Part shown: piece after piece, positions 8,658 to 17,434 of the stretch
How positions within the stretch are numbered: the stretch's first letter is position 1
Layout: each line of letters starts with the position of its first letter
Assembly: GCF_000800015.1 (NCBI RefSeq)
Contig: NZ_JUGR01000001.1
Span: forward strand, 2,852,001-2,916,000
DNA: 64,000 nucleotides
Direction: 5' to 3'
DNA from: Terriglobus sp. TAA 43
GTDB lineage: Bacteria; Acidobacteriota; Terriglobia; Terriglobales; Acidobacteriaceae
Position numbers and translations under genes: made by a program
The notes under the pieces: generated by a model
What the model was told of the DNA's origin: nothing
The model's input: the letters and a program-made list of their open reading frames with translations, nothing else
Database searches by the model: none

Positions 8658-10836
8658 GTGTTGCGATCATCTCCTCTGCGGAAGGTTCTTTTACCGCGCG
8701 CGAAACCTGCACGTTAACGGCGTAAAACGTAGCTCCGCCGCCAATATCGGTTACACGTTCGCTGGTGAGTACGTTGACTCCGTGACCGTCATGCGACAGC
8801 TTGTTCCAGCCCAGCGATGTGGCAACTGTTCCTTTGACCACGCGTCCCGTGAAAGCAACCTGCAGATGAATGGAGCCGCGCTCATTTGTTACTTCCACTT
8901 CATCGCCTTCGTGTAGGTCGCGTGCTGCGGCATCGTCCGGATGCATCTCCACAATGTTCAAACCGATGCGCGAGCCTTCCATGCCGCGATGTTTTGGCAT
9001 GTTCGCAAAGGTAGAATTCATCCAATTGTCTGCTTTGCGTGCCAACATGCGTAGCGGTTGCGTGCTATCTCTACGCTCCGGTGCTGCGACGTACGCTGGC
9101 AATGGATCAAGCCCCTGTTCGCGTAAAGATTCGGAGTAGAACTCACCTCTGCCGCTGGGCGTTCTGAACCACGATGCGTCGGTAAAAGGCATAAACTCGC
9201 CGCGTTCATTGCGCGGCAGCTTCAATTGCATCATGTTTCCGTGCGCCTGCAACGCCTCCATGGTGATGCCTTCGTGCCAAGGATGTTGCGTGTCCAGCGC
9301 CTGCCGGATGAGATCGTGTTCCGTGTCGTGGAAGCACGACTCGTCGAATCCCATACGCTGTGCGAGTTGGCCAAACAGCCACGCATTGCTGCGTGCTTCG
9401 CCCTGTGGCTGCATGGCCCGCAAAGAGAGCTGTGCCACGTAATGGCCGTAGGCGCCTTGTACGTCATCCTGCTCCAGGAACGAAGGCGATGGCAGAACGA
9501 TGTCCGCGTAGTCTGTCGTGTCGGTCAGGAAGCAGTCATGGACCACGGTGAAGAGATCATCGCGACGCATGCCCCGCAGCACTGCGTTCTGATTGGGCGC
9601 AACGGCTCCGGGGTTGGAGTTGTAAACAAACAGCGCATGCACGCGTGGCGCATCCAGTTCCGTCAGTGCATGGCCAAGCTGGCTCATGTTCACCATGCGA
9701 GCTTCGCGATGCAGGGGACTCGCATGCATCAGTTCCGGCATTTGCAGCTTCGCGGAGTTGAAGCCAAAGGCATTCGATGAAGACAACATCACGCCCCCGC
9801 CATGATGCCTCCATGCACCTGTCAGTAAGGGCAGCATTCCCACGGCGCGCGCGGCTGTGCCACCGTTGTCCGTGCGCTGGATGCCGTAGTTCATGCGGAT
9901 GACAGCAGGCTTTGTCGTGGCGTAGCGGCGCGCCAGCGTGACGATGGTTTCCGCGTTGATACCGCAGATTTTCGCTACGTTTTCCGGTGCGTATTCCGCA
10001 GTCATCACACGTTCACGCAACGCCTCAAAACCGTGCGTGCATGCGGCAATGTAGTCGCGGTCTTCCAGGCCATCGCGCAGAATCACATGCATCATGCTCA
10101 TGGCCAGCGCGGTATCTGTTCCCGGCGTGAGTGCGATGTGTTCATCTGCCAGCTTTGCTGTCTTCGTCTGATACGGATCGATCACAACAAGACGAGCGCC
10201 ATTGCGCCGTGCCTCTTCCACAAACGGCCACAGGTGGATGCTGTTGCCGTGCAGGTTCGCGCCCCACGCAAGGATGAGTTTTGCGTATACGAAGCTCTGC
10301 GGTTCCGGCCCAATGCGCACGCCGTATACCGCATTCAGCGCGGCTGATCCTGCACTGGCGCAGATGGTGCGATCAAGCTGCGACGCCCCAAGCCGATGAA
10401 AGAAGCGGCGATCCATGGACCCGAAGCCGAGCTGGCCAATGGTACCCGCATAGCTGTAGGGCAGCACCGATTCAGGCCCGTGCTCGTTGCTGATGGCTTG
10501 CAGGCGTTGTGCAATGGTATCCAGCGCCTCGTCCCACGAGATGCGCTCGAATGCTGCAAACTCTTCGCCATGCCTCAGCGGACCTTTCGGTACGTCCGCT
10601 TTGCGTTTCATCGGATGCAGAAGGCGGTCGGGCGCATAGACACGGTCAAGATACCGCGCCACCTTTCCGCAGAGAAACCCACGCGTGACAGGATGTTCTG
10701 GATCGCCAGTGATGCGGACCACGCGTTCCGTTGCATTATCGATCGTGGCGATGATGCCGCAACTGTCCGGGCAGTCCAGCGAGCAGGTCGCATGGACTGT
10801 GCGTGTTGCCGACGCGAGTTGGTTCCCGCTGCCCAT
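8650..10836 (-). CDS. Molybdopterin-dependent oxidoreductase (formate dehydrogenase-like, COG0243)
   Basis: A 728-aa enzyme of the DMSO reductase family with all three family regions: an N-terminal [4Fe-4S] site (C18, C22, C26 and C56, in CSLDCPDSCG and FLCGKV), the large molybdopterin domain, and a C-terminal dinucleotide-binding domain (EVTNERGSIHLQVAF). The start at 10836 is chosen because the longer open frame would run over the divergent gene and lacks family sequence. No Tat signal precedes the cysteines, so it is probably cytoplasmic. No partner electron-transfer subunit is adjacent; the next gene is a PLP dehydratase, translationally coupled. The substrate is unknown: related proteins are annotated as formate dehydrogenases or biotin sulfoxide reductases without proof. 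Confidence 0.85.
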   Translation of the reverse strand: MGSGNQLASATRTVHATCSLDCPDSCGIIATIDNATERVVRITGDPEHPVTRGFLCGKVARYLDRVYAPDRLLHPMKRKADVPKGPLRHGEEFAAFERISWDEALDTIAQRLQAISNEHGPESVLPYSYAGTIGQLGFGSMDRRFFHRLGASQLDRTICASAGSAALNAVYGVRIGPEPQSFVYAKLILAWGANLHGNSIHLWPFVEEARRNGARLVVIDPYQTKTAKLADEHIALTPGTDTALAMSMMHVILRDGLEDRDYIAACTHGFEALRERVMTAEYAPENVAKICGINAETIVTLARRYATTKPAVIRMNYGIQRTDNGGTAARAVGMLPLLTGAWRHHGGGVMLSSSNAFGFNSAKLQMPELMHASPLHREARMVNMSQLGHALTELDAPRVHALFVYNSNPGAVAPNQNAVLRGMRRDDLFTVVHDCFLTDTTDYADIVLPSPSFLEQDDVQGAYGHYVAQLSLRAMQPQGEARSNAWLFGQLAQRMGFDESCFHDTEHDLIRQALDTQHPWHEGITMEALQAHGNMMQLKLPRNERGEFMPFTDASWFRTPSGRGEFYSESLREQGLDPLPAYVAAPERRDSTQPLRMLARKADNWMNSTFANMPKHRGMEGSRIGLNIVEMHPDDAAARDLHEGDEVEVTNERGSIHLQVAFTGRVVKGTVATSLGWNKLSHDGHGVNVLTSERVTDIGGGATFYAVNVQVSRAVKEPSAEEMIATHA

Positions 10837-10901
10837 GTGATGATTGTAGAAGTTTCGTGCAGTAAAAGAGAATGGCCAAATCCGCAGGAGGCTTTCCGGC
10901 A

Positions 10902-11375
10902 ATGCGTCGCATCTTCCGCAGTGTGGTTTTTGCAATCGCAGTGGTGACCGCGCCGCTGTGTGCCGTGGCGCAGCGCACCGAAGGCGAACAGATGAAGGTG
11001 CTGCCACAGGCGGAACTGGATGTGGTGAAGGTGTTGCTGTCGCAGGAGCGTGCATGGAACGCAGGCGACATGAACGCATTCCTCAGCAGCTACGAGAAGA
11101 CACCCGCACTGATCGTGATCAGCAATGGCGTGGCACACGGATTTGAAGATGTGGAGGCCACGTACAAGAAGAATTACCCTGACCGCGCGAGCATGGGCAA
11201 TCTGACTTTCAGCGACCTTGAACCACACATCCTGGATGATCGTTTTGCCATGGCCACCGGCAGGTATTCGCTGGAACGCGTGAAGAACAAAGGCGGTAAT
11301 GCGTCTGGCACGTTCTCTCTGGTGTTGGAGAAAACTGCGCAGGGATGGAAGATCATTTTGGATCACACCACCTGA
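10902..11375 (+). CDS. Secreted SnoaL-like/DUF4440 protein
   Basis: A 157-aa protein with a signal peptide (MRRIFRSVVFAIAVVTAPLCAVAQ) and an NTF2-like cone fold of the SnoaL/DUF4440 type: EVLL-like helix with QERAWNAGDMNAFLSSY, LIVISNGVAHGFEDV, and final strands SLVLEKTAQGWKIILDHTT. ATG 10902 has AGGAGG about 10 nt upstream, better than the open frame start 30 nt earlier. Such proteins are small ligand-binding or isomerase-like domains; no function can be assigned here. It is divergent from the molybdopterin gene with a 65-bp gap that must hold both promoters. Confidence 0.8.
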   Translation: MRRIFRSVVFAIAVVTAPLCAVAQRTEGEQMKVLPQAELDVVKVLLSQERAWNAGDMNAFLSSYEKTPALIVISNGVAHGFEDVEATYKKNYPDRASMGNLTFSDLEPHILDDRFAMATGRYSLERVKNKGGNASGTFSLVLEKTAQGWKIILDHTT

Positions 11376-11383
11376 TTTTCCGC

Positions 11384-12325
11384 ATGAGTGATGTGCCGCG
11401 AACAGCGCGACGGGTGCATCCTAAAGATATGCGCGTTCACGAAGTGAAGACCTCCACCCTGAAGCTTGTGTACGAAGAGGGTGGTCCGAAGAATGGCAGG
11501 CCGCTGATGCTGGTGCATGGCTGGCCGGATTCGCCGCGAACCTTTGACAAGCTGCTACCTGCACTCCATGGCGCAGGGTATCGGACCGTTACGCCGTATC
11601 TGCGCGGCTATGGCCCAACAGAGTTTCGTTCGCCATTGCTTGGCCGCAAGCCGCGCCGTACGGGGCAGGCTGTCGCATTAGCACAGGATGTCCTTGATCT
11701 GGCGGATGCGCTGAAGTGGAAGACTTTCGATTTCGTTGGTCATGATTGGGGCGCGCGCGTTGGCTATACGCTCGCGGCGCTGCATCCGAGGCGGCTGAAT
11801 CGCATGGTGACGTTGTCCGTTGCGTTTCAACCGGGTTCGCTGAAAGCTCCGAAGTTGTCGCAATCCGAGGCGTACTGGTACCAGTGGTTTCTGTGCACCA
11901 AGCCGGGCGAGGCTGCGTTTCGCGCCGATCCGCTGGCCTTCTGCAAACGCCAGTGGCAGACATGGGGGCCGGAGGATTGGTTCTCAGAACAGGAGCTGGC
12001 CGCCGCTGCGCAATGCTGGACGAACAAGGATTTTGTCGACGTGGTATTGCACTACTACCGTGTGCGCTGGGGACATGCTGAGCCCGATCCACAATACGCC
12101 GTGCTGCAGGCGCGATACGATGCAACGGTGACGCTCGATGTACCGACGCTGTTGATCCACGGCATGGAAGATTACTGCGTGCTGCCCGAAACCACCGACG
12201 GTGCGGGAAGACACTTCACCAATGGCTATCGCCGCATATTGCTGGAGGGCGTCGGGCATTTCCCGCAGCGTGAGCAGTCGGGCGCGGTAGCCAATGCAAT
12301 TCTGCAACATCTGTTGGAGCAGTAA
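11384..12325 (+). CDS. Alpha/beta hydrolase, epoxide hydrolase type
   Basis: A 313-aa alpha/beta hydrolase. The oxyanion region is HGWPDSP, the nucleophile elbow is GHDWGA (Asp nucleophile, as in epoxide hydrolases and haloalkane dehalogenases), a probable acid lies in HGMEDYC, and the catalytic His is in EGVGHFPQ. The cap domain (about residues 130-220) is Trp/Tyr rich. The HGxP form favours epoxide hydrolase over dehalogenase; the substrate is not known. There is no good Shine-Dalgarno; ATG 11384 is chosen over 11429, which remains possible. It lies 8 bp after the SnoaL-like gene and 2 bp before acylphosphatase, so the three are probably co-transcribed. Confidence 0.82.
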   Translation: MSDVPRTARRVHPKDMRVHEVKTSTLKLVYEEGGPKNGRPLMLVHGWPDSPRTFDKLLPALHGAGYRTVTPYLRGYGPTEFRSPLLGRKPRRTGQAVALAQDVLDLADALKWKTFDFVGHDWGARVGYTLAALHPRRLNRMVTLSVAFQPGSLKAPKLSQSEAYWYQWFLCTKPGEAAFRADPLAFCKRQWQTWGPEDWFSEQELAAAAQCWTNKDFVDVVLHYYRVRWGHAEPDPQYAVLQARYDATVTLDVPTLLIHGMEDYCVLPETTDGAGRHFTNGYRRILLEGVGHFPQREQSGAVANAILQHLLEQ

Positions 12326-12327
12326 GA

Positions 12328-12633
12328 ATGAGTGAACAGGAAGAAGGTCTGATCGTGCGGCATTACCAGGTAGAGGGCCGCGTGCAGGGCGTTGGCTTTC
12401 GCTGGTTTGTGCAGCGCGAGGCAGCGGAAATTGGCCTGAGGGGGTGGGTGCGCAACTCCCCGCATGGCCATGTTGAGGCGGTCGCTGCAGGTTCACCGGA
12501 GCAAATTGCGGAACTGGAGACGGCGCTGAAGCGCGGAAGTCGCGGATCGCGTGTGGATCGTATCCGCATCCATAATCTGGAAGACAGCGAAGCGGCGGCA
12601 CTCAGGGAGTTCCGCATTGAAGGTGCTGTTTAG
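12328..12633 (+). CDS. acyP: Acylphosphatase
   Basis: A 101-aa small cytoplasmic enzyme that hydrolyses carboxyl-phosphate bonds such as acetyl phosphate. It has the family signature YQVEGRVQGVGFRWFV with the phosphate-binding Arg in GFRWF, and the catalytic Asn in GWVRNSPHGHVE. The length is normal for the family (90-100 residues) with a short N-terminal extension. It starts 2 bp after the hydrolase stop, so it is translated from the same message. Confidence 0.93.
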   Translation: MSEQEEGLIVRHYQVEGRVQGVGFRWFVQREAAEIGLRGWVRNSPHGHVEAVAAGSPEQIAELETALKRGSRGSRVDRIRIHNLEDSEAAALREFRIEGAV

Positions 12634-12668
12634 GCCTTCCACAAGACAATTTTTAGATCTCACAAATC

Positions 12669-12693
12669 AAGGCGTGGTCACTGACTACGCCTT
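12669..12693. terminator. Stem-loop between acyP and the convergent DUF2188 gene
   Basis: AAGGCGTGGT and ACTACGCCTT pair (one G-T) around a CACTG loop. It overlaps the stop codon of the DUF2188 gene and lies 35 bp after acyP. There is no clear T-run on either side, so termination activity is uncertain. Confidence 0.35.
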
Positions 12694-12894
12694 GCGCCAT
12701 TTATCCGGACCGCCGCCTGCTGTGTGGCGAACGCGCTCCACGTCCGGATGATCAGAAGGATTCAGTTCCTTCACTTTCGCAATTGCTTCTTCCTGCGTGG
12801 CGAAAAGGGCACTGGCGCGTTCTGATCCCTTTGCACGCACCGCGAACTGGCCGTCCTCATTCTTCTCCACGAAATAGTGTTTTTCCGTCGACAT
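12685..12894 (-). CDS. DUF2188 family small protein
   Basis: A 69-aa protein matching DUF2188: [20 protein letters not shown], then [18 protein letters not shown] and a basic tail. The family shows a short beta-sheet with a repeated W/F-x-V pattern; its function is unknown. ATG 12894 is preceded by AAGGAG with 7-nt spacing; the in-frame GTG 6 nt upstream would be too close to it. It is monocistronic, divergent from apt with a 74-bp gap. Confidence 0.75.
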   Translation of the reverse strand: MSTEKHYFVEKNEDGQFAVRAKGSERASALFATQEEAIAKVKELNPSDHPDVERVRHTAGGGPDKWRKA

Positions 12895-12968
12895 GGCCAC
12901 ACTCCTTTTTCGCTGAGATGCGTGGATACCTCCATGTGTATCCCCGCCGCCCTCGTTACAATAACTGC

Positions 12969-13508
12969 ATGTCCCACCTCATCAACTGCGAACCTCTGAA
13001 GGACCTCATCCGCACGGTCCCTGACTTTCCCAAACCCGGCATCCTCTTTTACGACATCACCACGCTACTGAAGGACAAAGCTGGCTTTGCGCAGATGATT
13101 GACGCCTTTGCGGCGTATTACATCGACAAGCAGATCGACCTGGTTCTGGGTATTGAGGCCCGTGGCTTCATTTTTGGACCGGCGATGGCGTATCGCCTGA
13201 ATGCTGGCTTTGTGCCTGTGCGCAAGCCAAAGAAGCTGCCCGCACCCACCGCTCGCGTGACCTATGACCTGGAATACGGTTCGGATTCGCTGGAAATCCA
13301 TCTGGATGCCATCCAGCCCGGACAGCGCGTGGTCATTGTGGACGACCTGCTGGCAACCGGTGGCACCATGCAGGCCACGGTGCAGCTTGTGAAGCAGCTT
13401 GGTGGCGAGATTGCCGGCGTGGCATTTGCCGTGGAACTGGACTTCCTGAAGGGCCGCCAGAAGTTCCCGGACATCGATGTCTACTCCCTGCTGCACTACA
13501 ACGAGTAG
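12969..13508 (+). CDS. apt: Adenine phosphoribosyltransferase
   Basis: A 179-aa type I phosphoribosyltransferase that makes AMP from adenine and PRPP (purine salvage, cytoplasmic). The PRPP-binding motif is [13 protein letters not shown] near residues 117-131, and the N-terminal [20 protein letters not shown] is the APRT hood/adenine-site signature. The start at 12969 gives the usual family length; the open frame upstream is not APRT-like. It is followed by a strong intrinsic terminator. Confidence 0.96.
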   Translation: MSHLINCEPLKDLIRTVPDFPKPGILFYDITTLLKDKAGFAQMIDAFAAYYIDKQIDLVLGIEARGFIFGPAMAYRLNAGFVPVRKPKKLPAPTARVTYDLEYGSDSLEIHLDAIQPGQRVVIVDDLLATGGTMQATVQLVKQLGGEIAGVAFAVELDFLKGRQKFPDIDVYSLLHYNE

Positions 13509-13542
13509 CGTTCAGCGAAGATCAACTCGCACTTGTTCACGT

Positions 13543-13584
13543 AAAAATCCCGAAGCACTCTCAACGGAGTGGTTCGGGATTTTT
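13543..13584. terminator. Bidirectional intrinsic terminator between apt and the lactonase operon
   Basis: An inverted repeat with arms AAAAATCCCGAAGCACTC and GAGTGGTTCGGGATTTTT (one mismatched pair) around a 6-nt loop. The A-run on one side and T-run on the other make it work on both strands, as fits convergent apt and lactonase genes. Confidence 0.9.
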
Positions 13585-13607
13585 CGTTGCGTTCAGGATT
13601 CGTTTTC

Positions 13608-14654
13608 TCAGCCAAACACAATGCAGCTTGGCGATTTGACCGCCGTGCCAGAGACCGTCGGCTGCAGGAATCCTGTTGCTTCATCGATGGGGAACACAAG
13701 CACTTCGTCCGTGACCTGATTGGCGCTCAGGAACCAGCGGCCCGTGGGATCAATCGCAATGTGGCGCGATTCCTTACCGGGGTTGGCGAGCCGCTGCACT
13801 TCCAGCAGTCCACCTGTTTCCGGGTGAATTGCGTACACCACAAAGTCTTCATGCACGCGGTTGGAGGCATAGAGGAAGCGCAGATCCTTGCCGAAGATGA
13901 TTTCGCTGGCGCGCACATCCACCTTGGAAACACCCGGCGGCAGCGTGCGCACAGTGGACAGCGTCGTCAGCGTCCCTGCGGCTGCATCCCACGCAAGCTG
14001 GTCAATGGTGCAGCCCATTTCGTTGATGTTGTAAACCCACACGCCGTTCGGGTGAATGGCAACGTGACGCGGGCCTTCGCACGGCGTGGCCAGCCATGCG
14101 CCGTATTCGCTGAGCTTGCCGCTGGGACGATCCACTTTCAGAATGCGGATGCGGTCACAACCAAGGTCGTTGATGAAGACGTAATTGCCGCAGGGCGAGA
14201 ACGTCGCATCGTGCGCGTAGCTGTGGTCCTGGCGCTTTGGATCGGGACCGTGTTCCGCGGCGTCAAACGTCGCCAGCGTTTCCGGTGTCAGCAATCCGCC
14301 GAGCGAGAACTGGAAGGATGCTGCTGATCCGCTGAGATAGTTCGCGGCGACAACCACGCCGTCACGCTCGTCAAAAGCCACGGCGTTTTGTCCGCCGGTG
14401 GCGGCGCGGCTCTGCTGCGTTAGCTTTCCATCAGCGCCCACGGCAAAGGCGATCATCTCCCCGGGTACACCGTCACCCGATGGCTGCGATGTGGTCAACA
14501 GGCTGCCGTTTCCGGCAAAGCGCAGCCAGCTTGGCTTGGGCACATCGGAAACCAGTCCCGGCTCGGTCAGCAGACCGCGCTCCGAATCGAAGGAGGCTGT
14601 ATAGATGCCGCGGCCACCGCTGCTGGTGCCAATGAAAACACGTTCCTGACTCAT
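13608..14654 (-). CDS. YbhE/6-phosphogluconolactonase-like beta-propeller protein, copy 1 (no signal)
   Basis: A 348-aa seven-bladed propeller of the lactonase family (PF10282). Signature blocks are HSYAHDATFSPCGNYVFIND, LGCDRIRILKVD, GPRHVAIHPNGVWVYNINE and ESRHIAIDPTGRWFLSAN. Unlike the two paralogues upstream it begins directly with MSQERVFIGT and has no export signal, so it is probably cytoplasmic. AGGAG precedes the ATG. It is last in a four-gene minus-strand operon (31-bp gap). The family name comes from E. coli Pgl, but many members have untested activity; I would not claim 6-phosphogluconolactonase. Confidence 0.85.
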   Translation of the reverse strand: MSQERVFIGTSSGGRGIYTASFDSERGLLTEPGLVSDVPKPSWLRFAGNGSLLTTSQPSGDGVPGEMIAFAVGADGKLTQQSRAATGGQNAVAFDERDGVVVAANYLSGSAASFQFSLGGLLTPETLATFDAAEHGPDPKRQDHSYAHDATFSPCGNYVFINDLGCDRIRILKVDRPSGKLSEYGAWLATPCEGPRHVAIHPNGVWVYNINEMGCTIDQLAWDAAAGTLTTLSTVRTLPPGVSKVDVRASEIIFGKDLRFLYASNRVHEDFVVYAIHPETGGLLEVQRLANPGKESRHIAIDPTGRWFLSANQVTDEVLVFPIDEATGFLQPTVSGTAVKSPSCIVFG

Positions 14655-14685
14655 TGCTTCTCCTGCTTCTTATGATGCGTTGTTT

Positions 14686-15843
14686 TCAGGCAAACATCAG
14701 ACAGCTTGGCCCGGCAATCTGCACCTGCGAGGCGCGCTCGCCCAGTTTTCCTGTCGCGGTGTCGATGGGGAAGACCGAAATGTCGCCGGAGAACTGATTG
14801 GCGCTTAGGAACCACTTGCCACTGGCGTCAATGGCCATATGGCGCGACTCGTGGCCGGGATTCATCCGCTCCTGGATGAGATTCAGTGCGCCCGTTGTGG
14901 AATCAATCGCAAAGACAGCGAAGCTCTCATGGATGCGGTTTGATGCGTACAGGAAGCGGAAGTCCTTCGAGAAACACATCTCGCACGAACGCGACTGGTC
15001 CTTGCCGGGTGCACCGTTGGGGATCGTGCTCCATGTGCCCTTGGTGGTCAGCACGCCATGAGTGGGGTTCCATAGAAGCTGGTCTACGCTCGATCCCATT
15101 TCGTTGATGTTGTACACCCACTTGCCGTTGGGGTGGAACACAAGATGGCGGGGGCCTGCGCCTGCCGTGCCTTCCCAGTGATCTGGCTTATGCGGCTCTA
15201 GTTTTGCGGTTGCGTGATCGAGGCGGAAGACGTGAATGCGATCGCAGCCCAGATCGTTCACGAAAACAAAGTTGCCATCCGGCGATGTGAGTCCGGAATG
15301 AGCGTGTGCGCTCGTCTGGCGATCCTTGTCAGGGCCGTGCTCGCTGGCAGGGAACTGGATGAAGCTGACCTCGCTCAGCTTGCCGTTCGCATCCACCTGG
15401 AACGACGAAACGTTGCCGGGGCCGTAGTTGGAGATGAAGACCGCACGCGCATCCTTCGATACGCCGATGTGACATCCGCCGCCATCCTGCGAAAACGCGC
15501 GGCCGAGTTCGGAGATGGAATGGCCGTTGCCAATGCGATAGCTCACCGCCACGGAGACGCGCTTGCCTGTTGCGTTCGGTGCGGTGGCTTGCGCGAAGAG
15601 CATGCCTTTTGCAGTGGCGAGGAATCCGGGGCTGTCGATCTTTGCGATCAACTCCGGCTGTGTCAGTTTGCCGTCAACAAACTGTGCAGCGAAGATGCCG
15701 GGGCCAATACCGGAACCGTCACGCGCGGTGTTGGCTGTTCCAATGAAAAGCCGCTGCCCCTTTGCCTGTGCTGCGGCACCACGCACCATCATTGAGGCTC
15801 CTACTGCCGCCGATCCCGCCAGAAACTCACGCCGTGTCTGCAC
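14686..15843 (-). CDS. Tat-exported lactonase-family beta-propeller protein, copy 2
   Basis: A 385-aa lactonase-family propeller with a twin-arginine signal (QTRREFLAGSAAVGASMMV...AAAQ), so it is exported folded. The propeller blocks SAHAHSGLTSPDGNFVFVND, LGCDRIHVFRLD, GPRHLVFHPNGKWVYNINE and ESRHMAIDASGKWFLSAN match its neighbours. GTG 15843 is chosen because AAGGAG lies 8 nt upstream; the GTG at 15852 abuts that site. It probably acts in the periplasm on a sugar lactone or related ester, but this is by family only. Gaps are 27 bp to the upstream unknown gene and 31 bp to copy 1. Confidence 0.86.
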   Translation of the reverse strand: MQTRREFLAGSAAVGASMMVRGAAAQAKGQRLFIGTANTARDGSGIGPGIFAAQFVDGKLTQPELIAKIDSPGFLATAKGMLFAQATAPNATGKRVSVAVSYRIGNGHSISELGRAFSQDGGGCHIGVSKDARAVFISNYGPGNVSSFQVDANGKLSEVSFIQFPASEHGPDKDRQTSAHAHSGLTSPDGNFVFVNDLGCDRIHVFRLDHATAKLEPHKPDHWEGTAGAGPRHLVFHPNGKWVYNINEMGSSVDQLLWNPTHGVLTTKGTWSTIPNGAPGKDQSRSCEMCFSKDFRFLYASNRIHESFAVFAIDSTTGALNLIQERMNPGHESRHMAIDASGKWFLSANQFSGDISVFPIDTATGKLGERASQVQIAGPSCLMFA

Positions 15844-15870
15844 CCGCTTCACTCCTTTTTCAGCGAAGCC

Positions 15871-16137
15871 TTATTCAGACACTTCGCTCACACGCAGTTT
15901 TTCGTCCCTACCAAGATAGCCCTTGCGGCGCAGCCAGTCCTCCATGCGGTCGTGCAGCAGGTCCAGTGGTACACGCAGTCCCGCTTCCATCAGGCCGTCG
16001 GCGAGGGGCAGCGTGTCGTCAAATATCGCGTCGTTGGTGAAATTGCGCATTGCGAAGCTGTCCAATCCCCTAAGTGGAACAGGAGAGGCGGTGCCGTCCT
16101 CACGGACGACTTCCAGCGCAATGCGACGAACGAACAT
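15871..16137 (-). CDS. Unknown 88-aa protein inside the lactonase operon
   Basis: I do not recognise this protein. It is acidic, soluble and has no signal or membrane segment. The visible features are MFVRRIALEVVREDG, a central NFTNDAIFDDTLPLADGLME block and a basic helix DRMEDWLRRKGYL. It sits between lactonase copies 3 and 2 with 24- and 27-bp gaps on the same strand, so it is probably co-translated with them. No strong Shine-Dalgarno is seen. It might be a cytoplasmic accessory or regulator. Confidence 0.6.
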   Translation of the reverse strand: MFVRRIALEVVREDGTASPVPLRGLDSFAMRNFTNDAIFDDTLPLADGLMEAGLRVPLDLLHDRMEDWLRRKGYLGRDEKLRVSEVSE

Positions 16138-16161
16138 GGGTGCGATGGTAGCGCATTCGCG

Positions 16162-17301
16162 CTAAGCCCAAAGGACGAAGCAGGCACCCGGCAGTTTGAT
16201 GCTGCTCACCTGCGCGCTCAACAGGCCTGTCTTGGGATCGCGCGGCAAGACAGACACATCATTGCTGCGCTGGTTGGCTGCAATCAGCCAGTGTCCTGTG
16301 GCGTCCAGCGTGATGCAGCGGTTCTCCACGCCTTGCGATGGCAGGAACTGGATGCGCCGCAGCGTTCCGTCCGGCTGCACCGCGTAGGTGACGAAGCTCT
16401 CCAGCGTGCGCACGCTGCAATAGAGAAAACGGTTGTCAGCTGACAGCGCCATGTCTGCCGTGCGGCACTTTGGCGGCGCGTCCACTGGAAGGGTGCTCAC
16501 GCTTTCGCGCAGTTTCAGCGTGCCACGCTTCGCGTCCCACTCCAACAGATCGACGGTATTCGTGAGTTCGTTGTTGCAGTAGATCCACTTACCGTTGGGA
16601 TGAAATACAAGATGCCGTGGTGCAGAGCCTGGCGCTGCTGTGTAGAACGGTGGGTCATGCGGTGTCAGCTTTGCCGTCTCCGCGTCGAATGCGTAAACGT
16701 AAATGCGGTCGCAGCCGAAGTCGTTCACGAGCACAAAGCGGCCACCGGGCGCGGTCAGAATGGAGTGGCATCGGCTGTGCGGTTGCGCGGGCTGTGGGCC
16801 GTGGTGATCCGTGCCGTATTCGATGTGTTCAACGTATGGCGATAGCTCGCCGTTGTGATCAATACGGTAGGTGCTCACGTCGCCGCTACCCCAGTCGGCC
16901 ACCATGGCCACGCGTCCGCTGGGGTCAATGGAAATAAAGTTTGGGATGTTGCCCTTGGCCGTCTGCTGATTGATGGAGCGCAACGGCTGTTCTGCATTGC
17001 CGGTAATCTCGAAACCCTGAACCGCTGCAATACCGTCCACTGTGGCGGTCGTGTAAAGACGATTGCGCTGGTGCGGATTCAACGTCATGGAGTCGTTGCC
17101 GGGAAGCTTTGCTGCCATCTCCGGCGGGGCGAATGTCCCGGTCTTCGCATCGAACGAGGTCTGGAAGATGCCTTGCGCCTCTTTGCCGGTGGTGCCGATG
17201 AACGCTGCTTTGCGGTGGAGCGATAGCGCTGGTTGGATGGCAAAGGAGCGTAGGGCAAAAGCAGTAGCAGGCAGGCCAAAGGCAAAGTGACGACGATTCA
17301 T
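16162..17301 (-). CDS. Tat-exported lactonase-family beta-propeller protein, copy 3
   Basis: A 379-aa member of the same propeller family and the most divergent of the three. It begins MNRRHFAFGLPATAFAL, a twin-arginine signal, and has HSRCHSILTAPGGRFVLVND, FGCDRIYVYAFD and PRHLVFHPNGKWIYCNNE. ATG 17301 has GGAG 8 nt upstream, so the longer open frame is rejected. It is first in the operon, so the promoter should lie in 17302-17434. Blades carry His and Asp at the places used for metal or substrate binding in this fold, but no activity is proven. Confidence 0.85.
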   Translation of the reverse strand: MNRRHFAFGLPATAFALRSFAIQPALSLHRKAAFIGTTGKEAQGIFQTSFDAKTGTFAPPEMAAKLPGNDSMTLNPHQRNRLYTTATVDGIAAVQGFEITGNAEQPLRSINQQTAKGNIPNFISIDPSGRVAMVADWGSGDVSTYRIDHNGELSPYVEHIEYGTDHHGPQPAQPHSRCHSILTAPGGRFVLVNDFGCDRIYVYAFDAETAKLTPHDPPFYTAAPGSAPRHLVFHPNGKWIYCNNELTNTVDLLEWDAKRGTLKLRESVSTLPVDAPPKCRTADMALSADNRFLYCSVRTLESFVTYAVQPDGTLRRIQFLPSQGVENRCITLDATGHWLIAANQRSNDVSVLPRDPKTGLLSAQVSSIKLPGACFVLWA

Positions 17302-17434
17302 CGCGAGGGCTCCGGGGACGCGCCACCAGCATACGCCCTCATGCAACTCGCTACGTGGTTGCAGATGTTGTTCATAGCAAACAGTGGAGGAGCGCCGAAG
17401 CGCTCCTCCCGTATTCACTGAACTTAAATGCGAT

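Noticed and set aside
10837-11079. An 81-residue N-terminal extension of the molybdopterin oxidoreductase
   Set aside because: It overlaps the divergent SnoaL-like gene, and is Pro/Arg/Cys-rich with no signal or family match.
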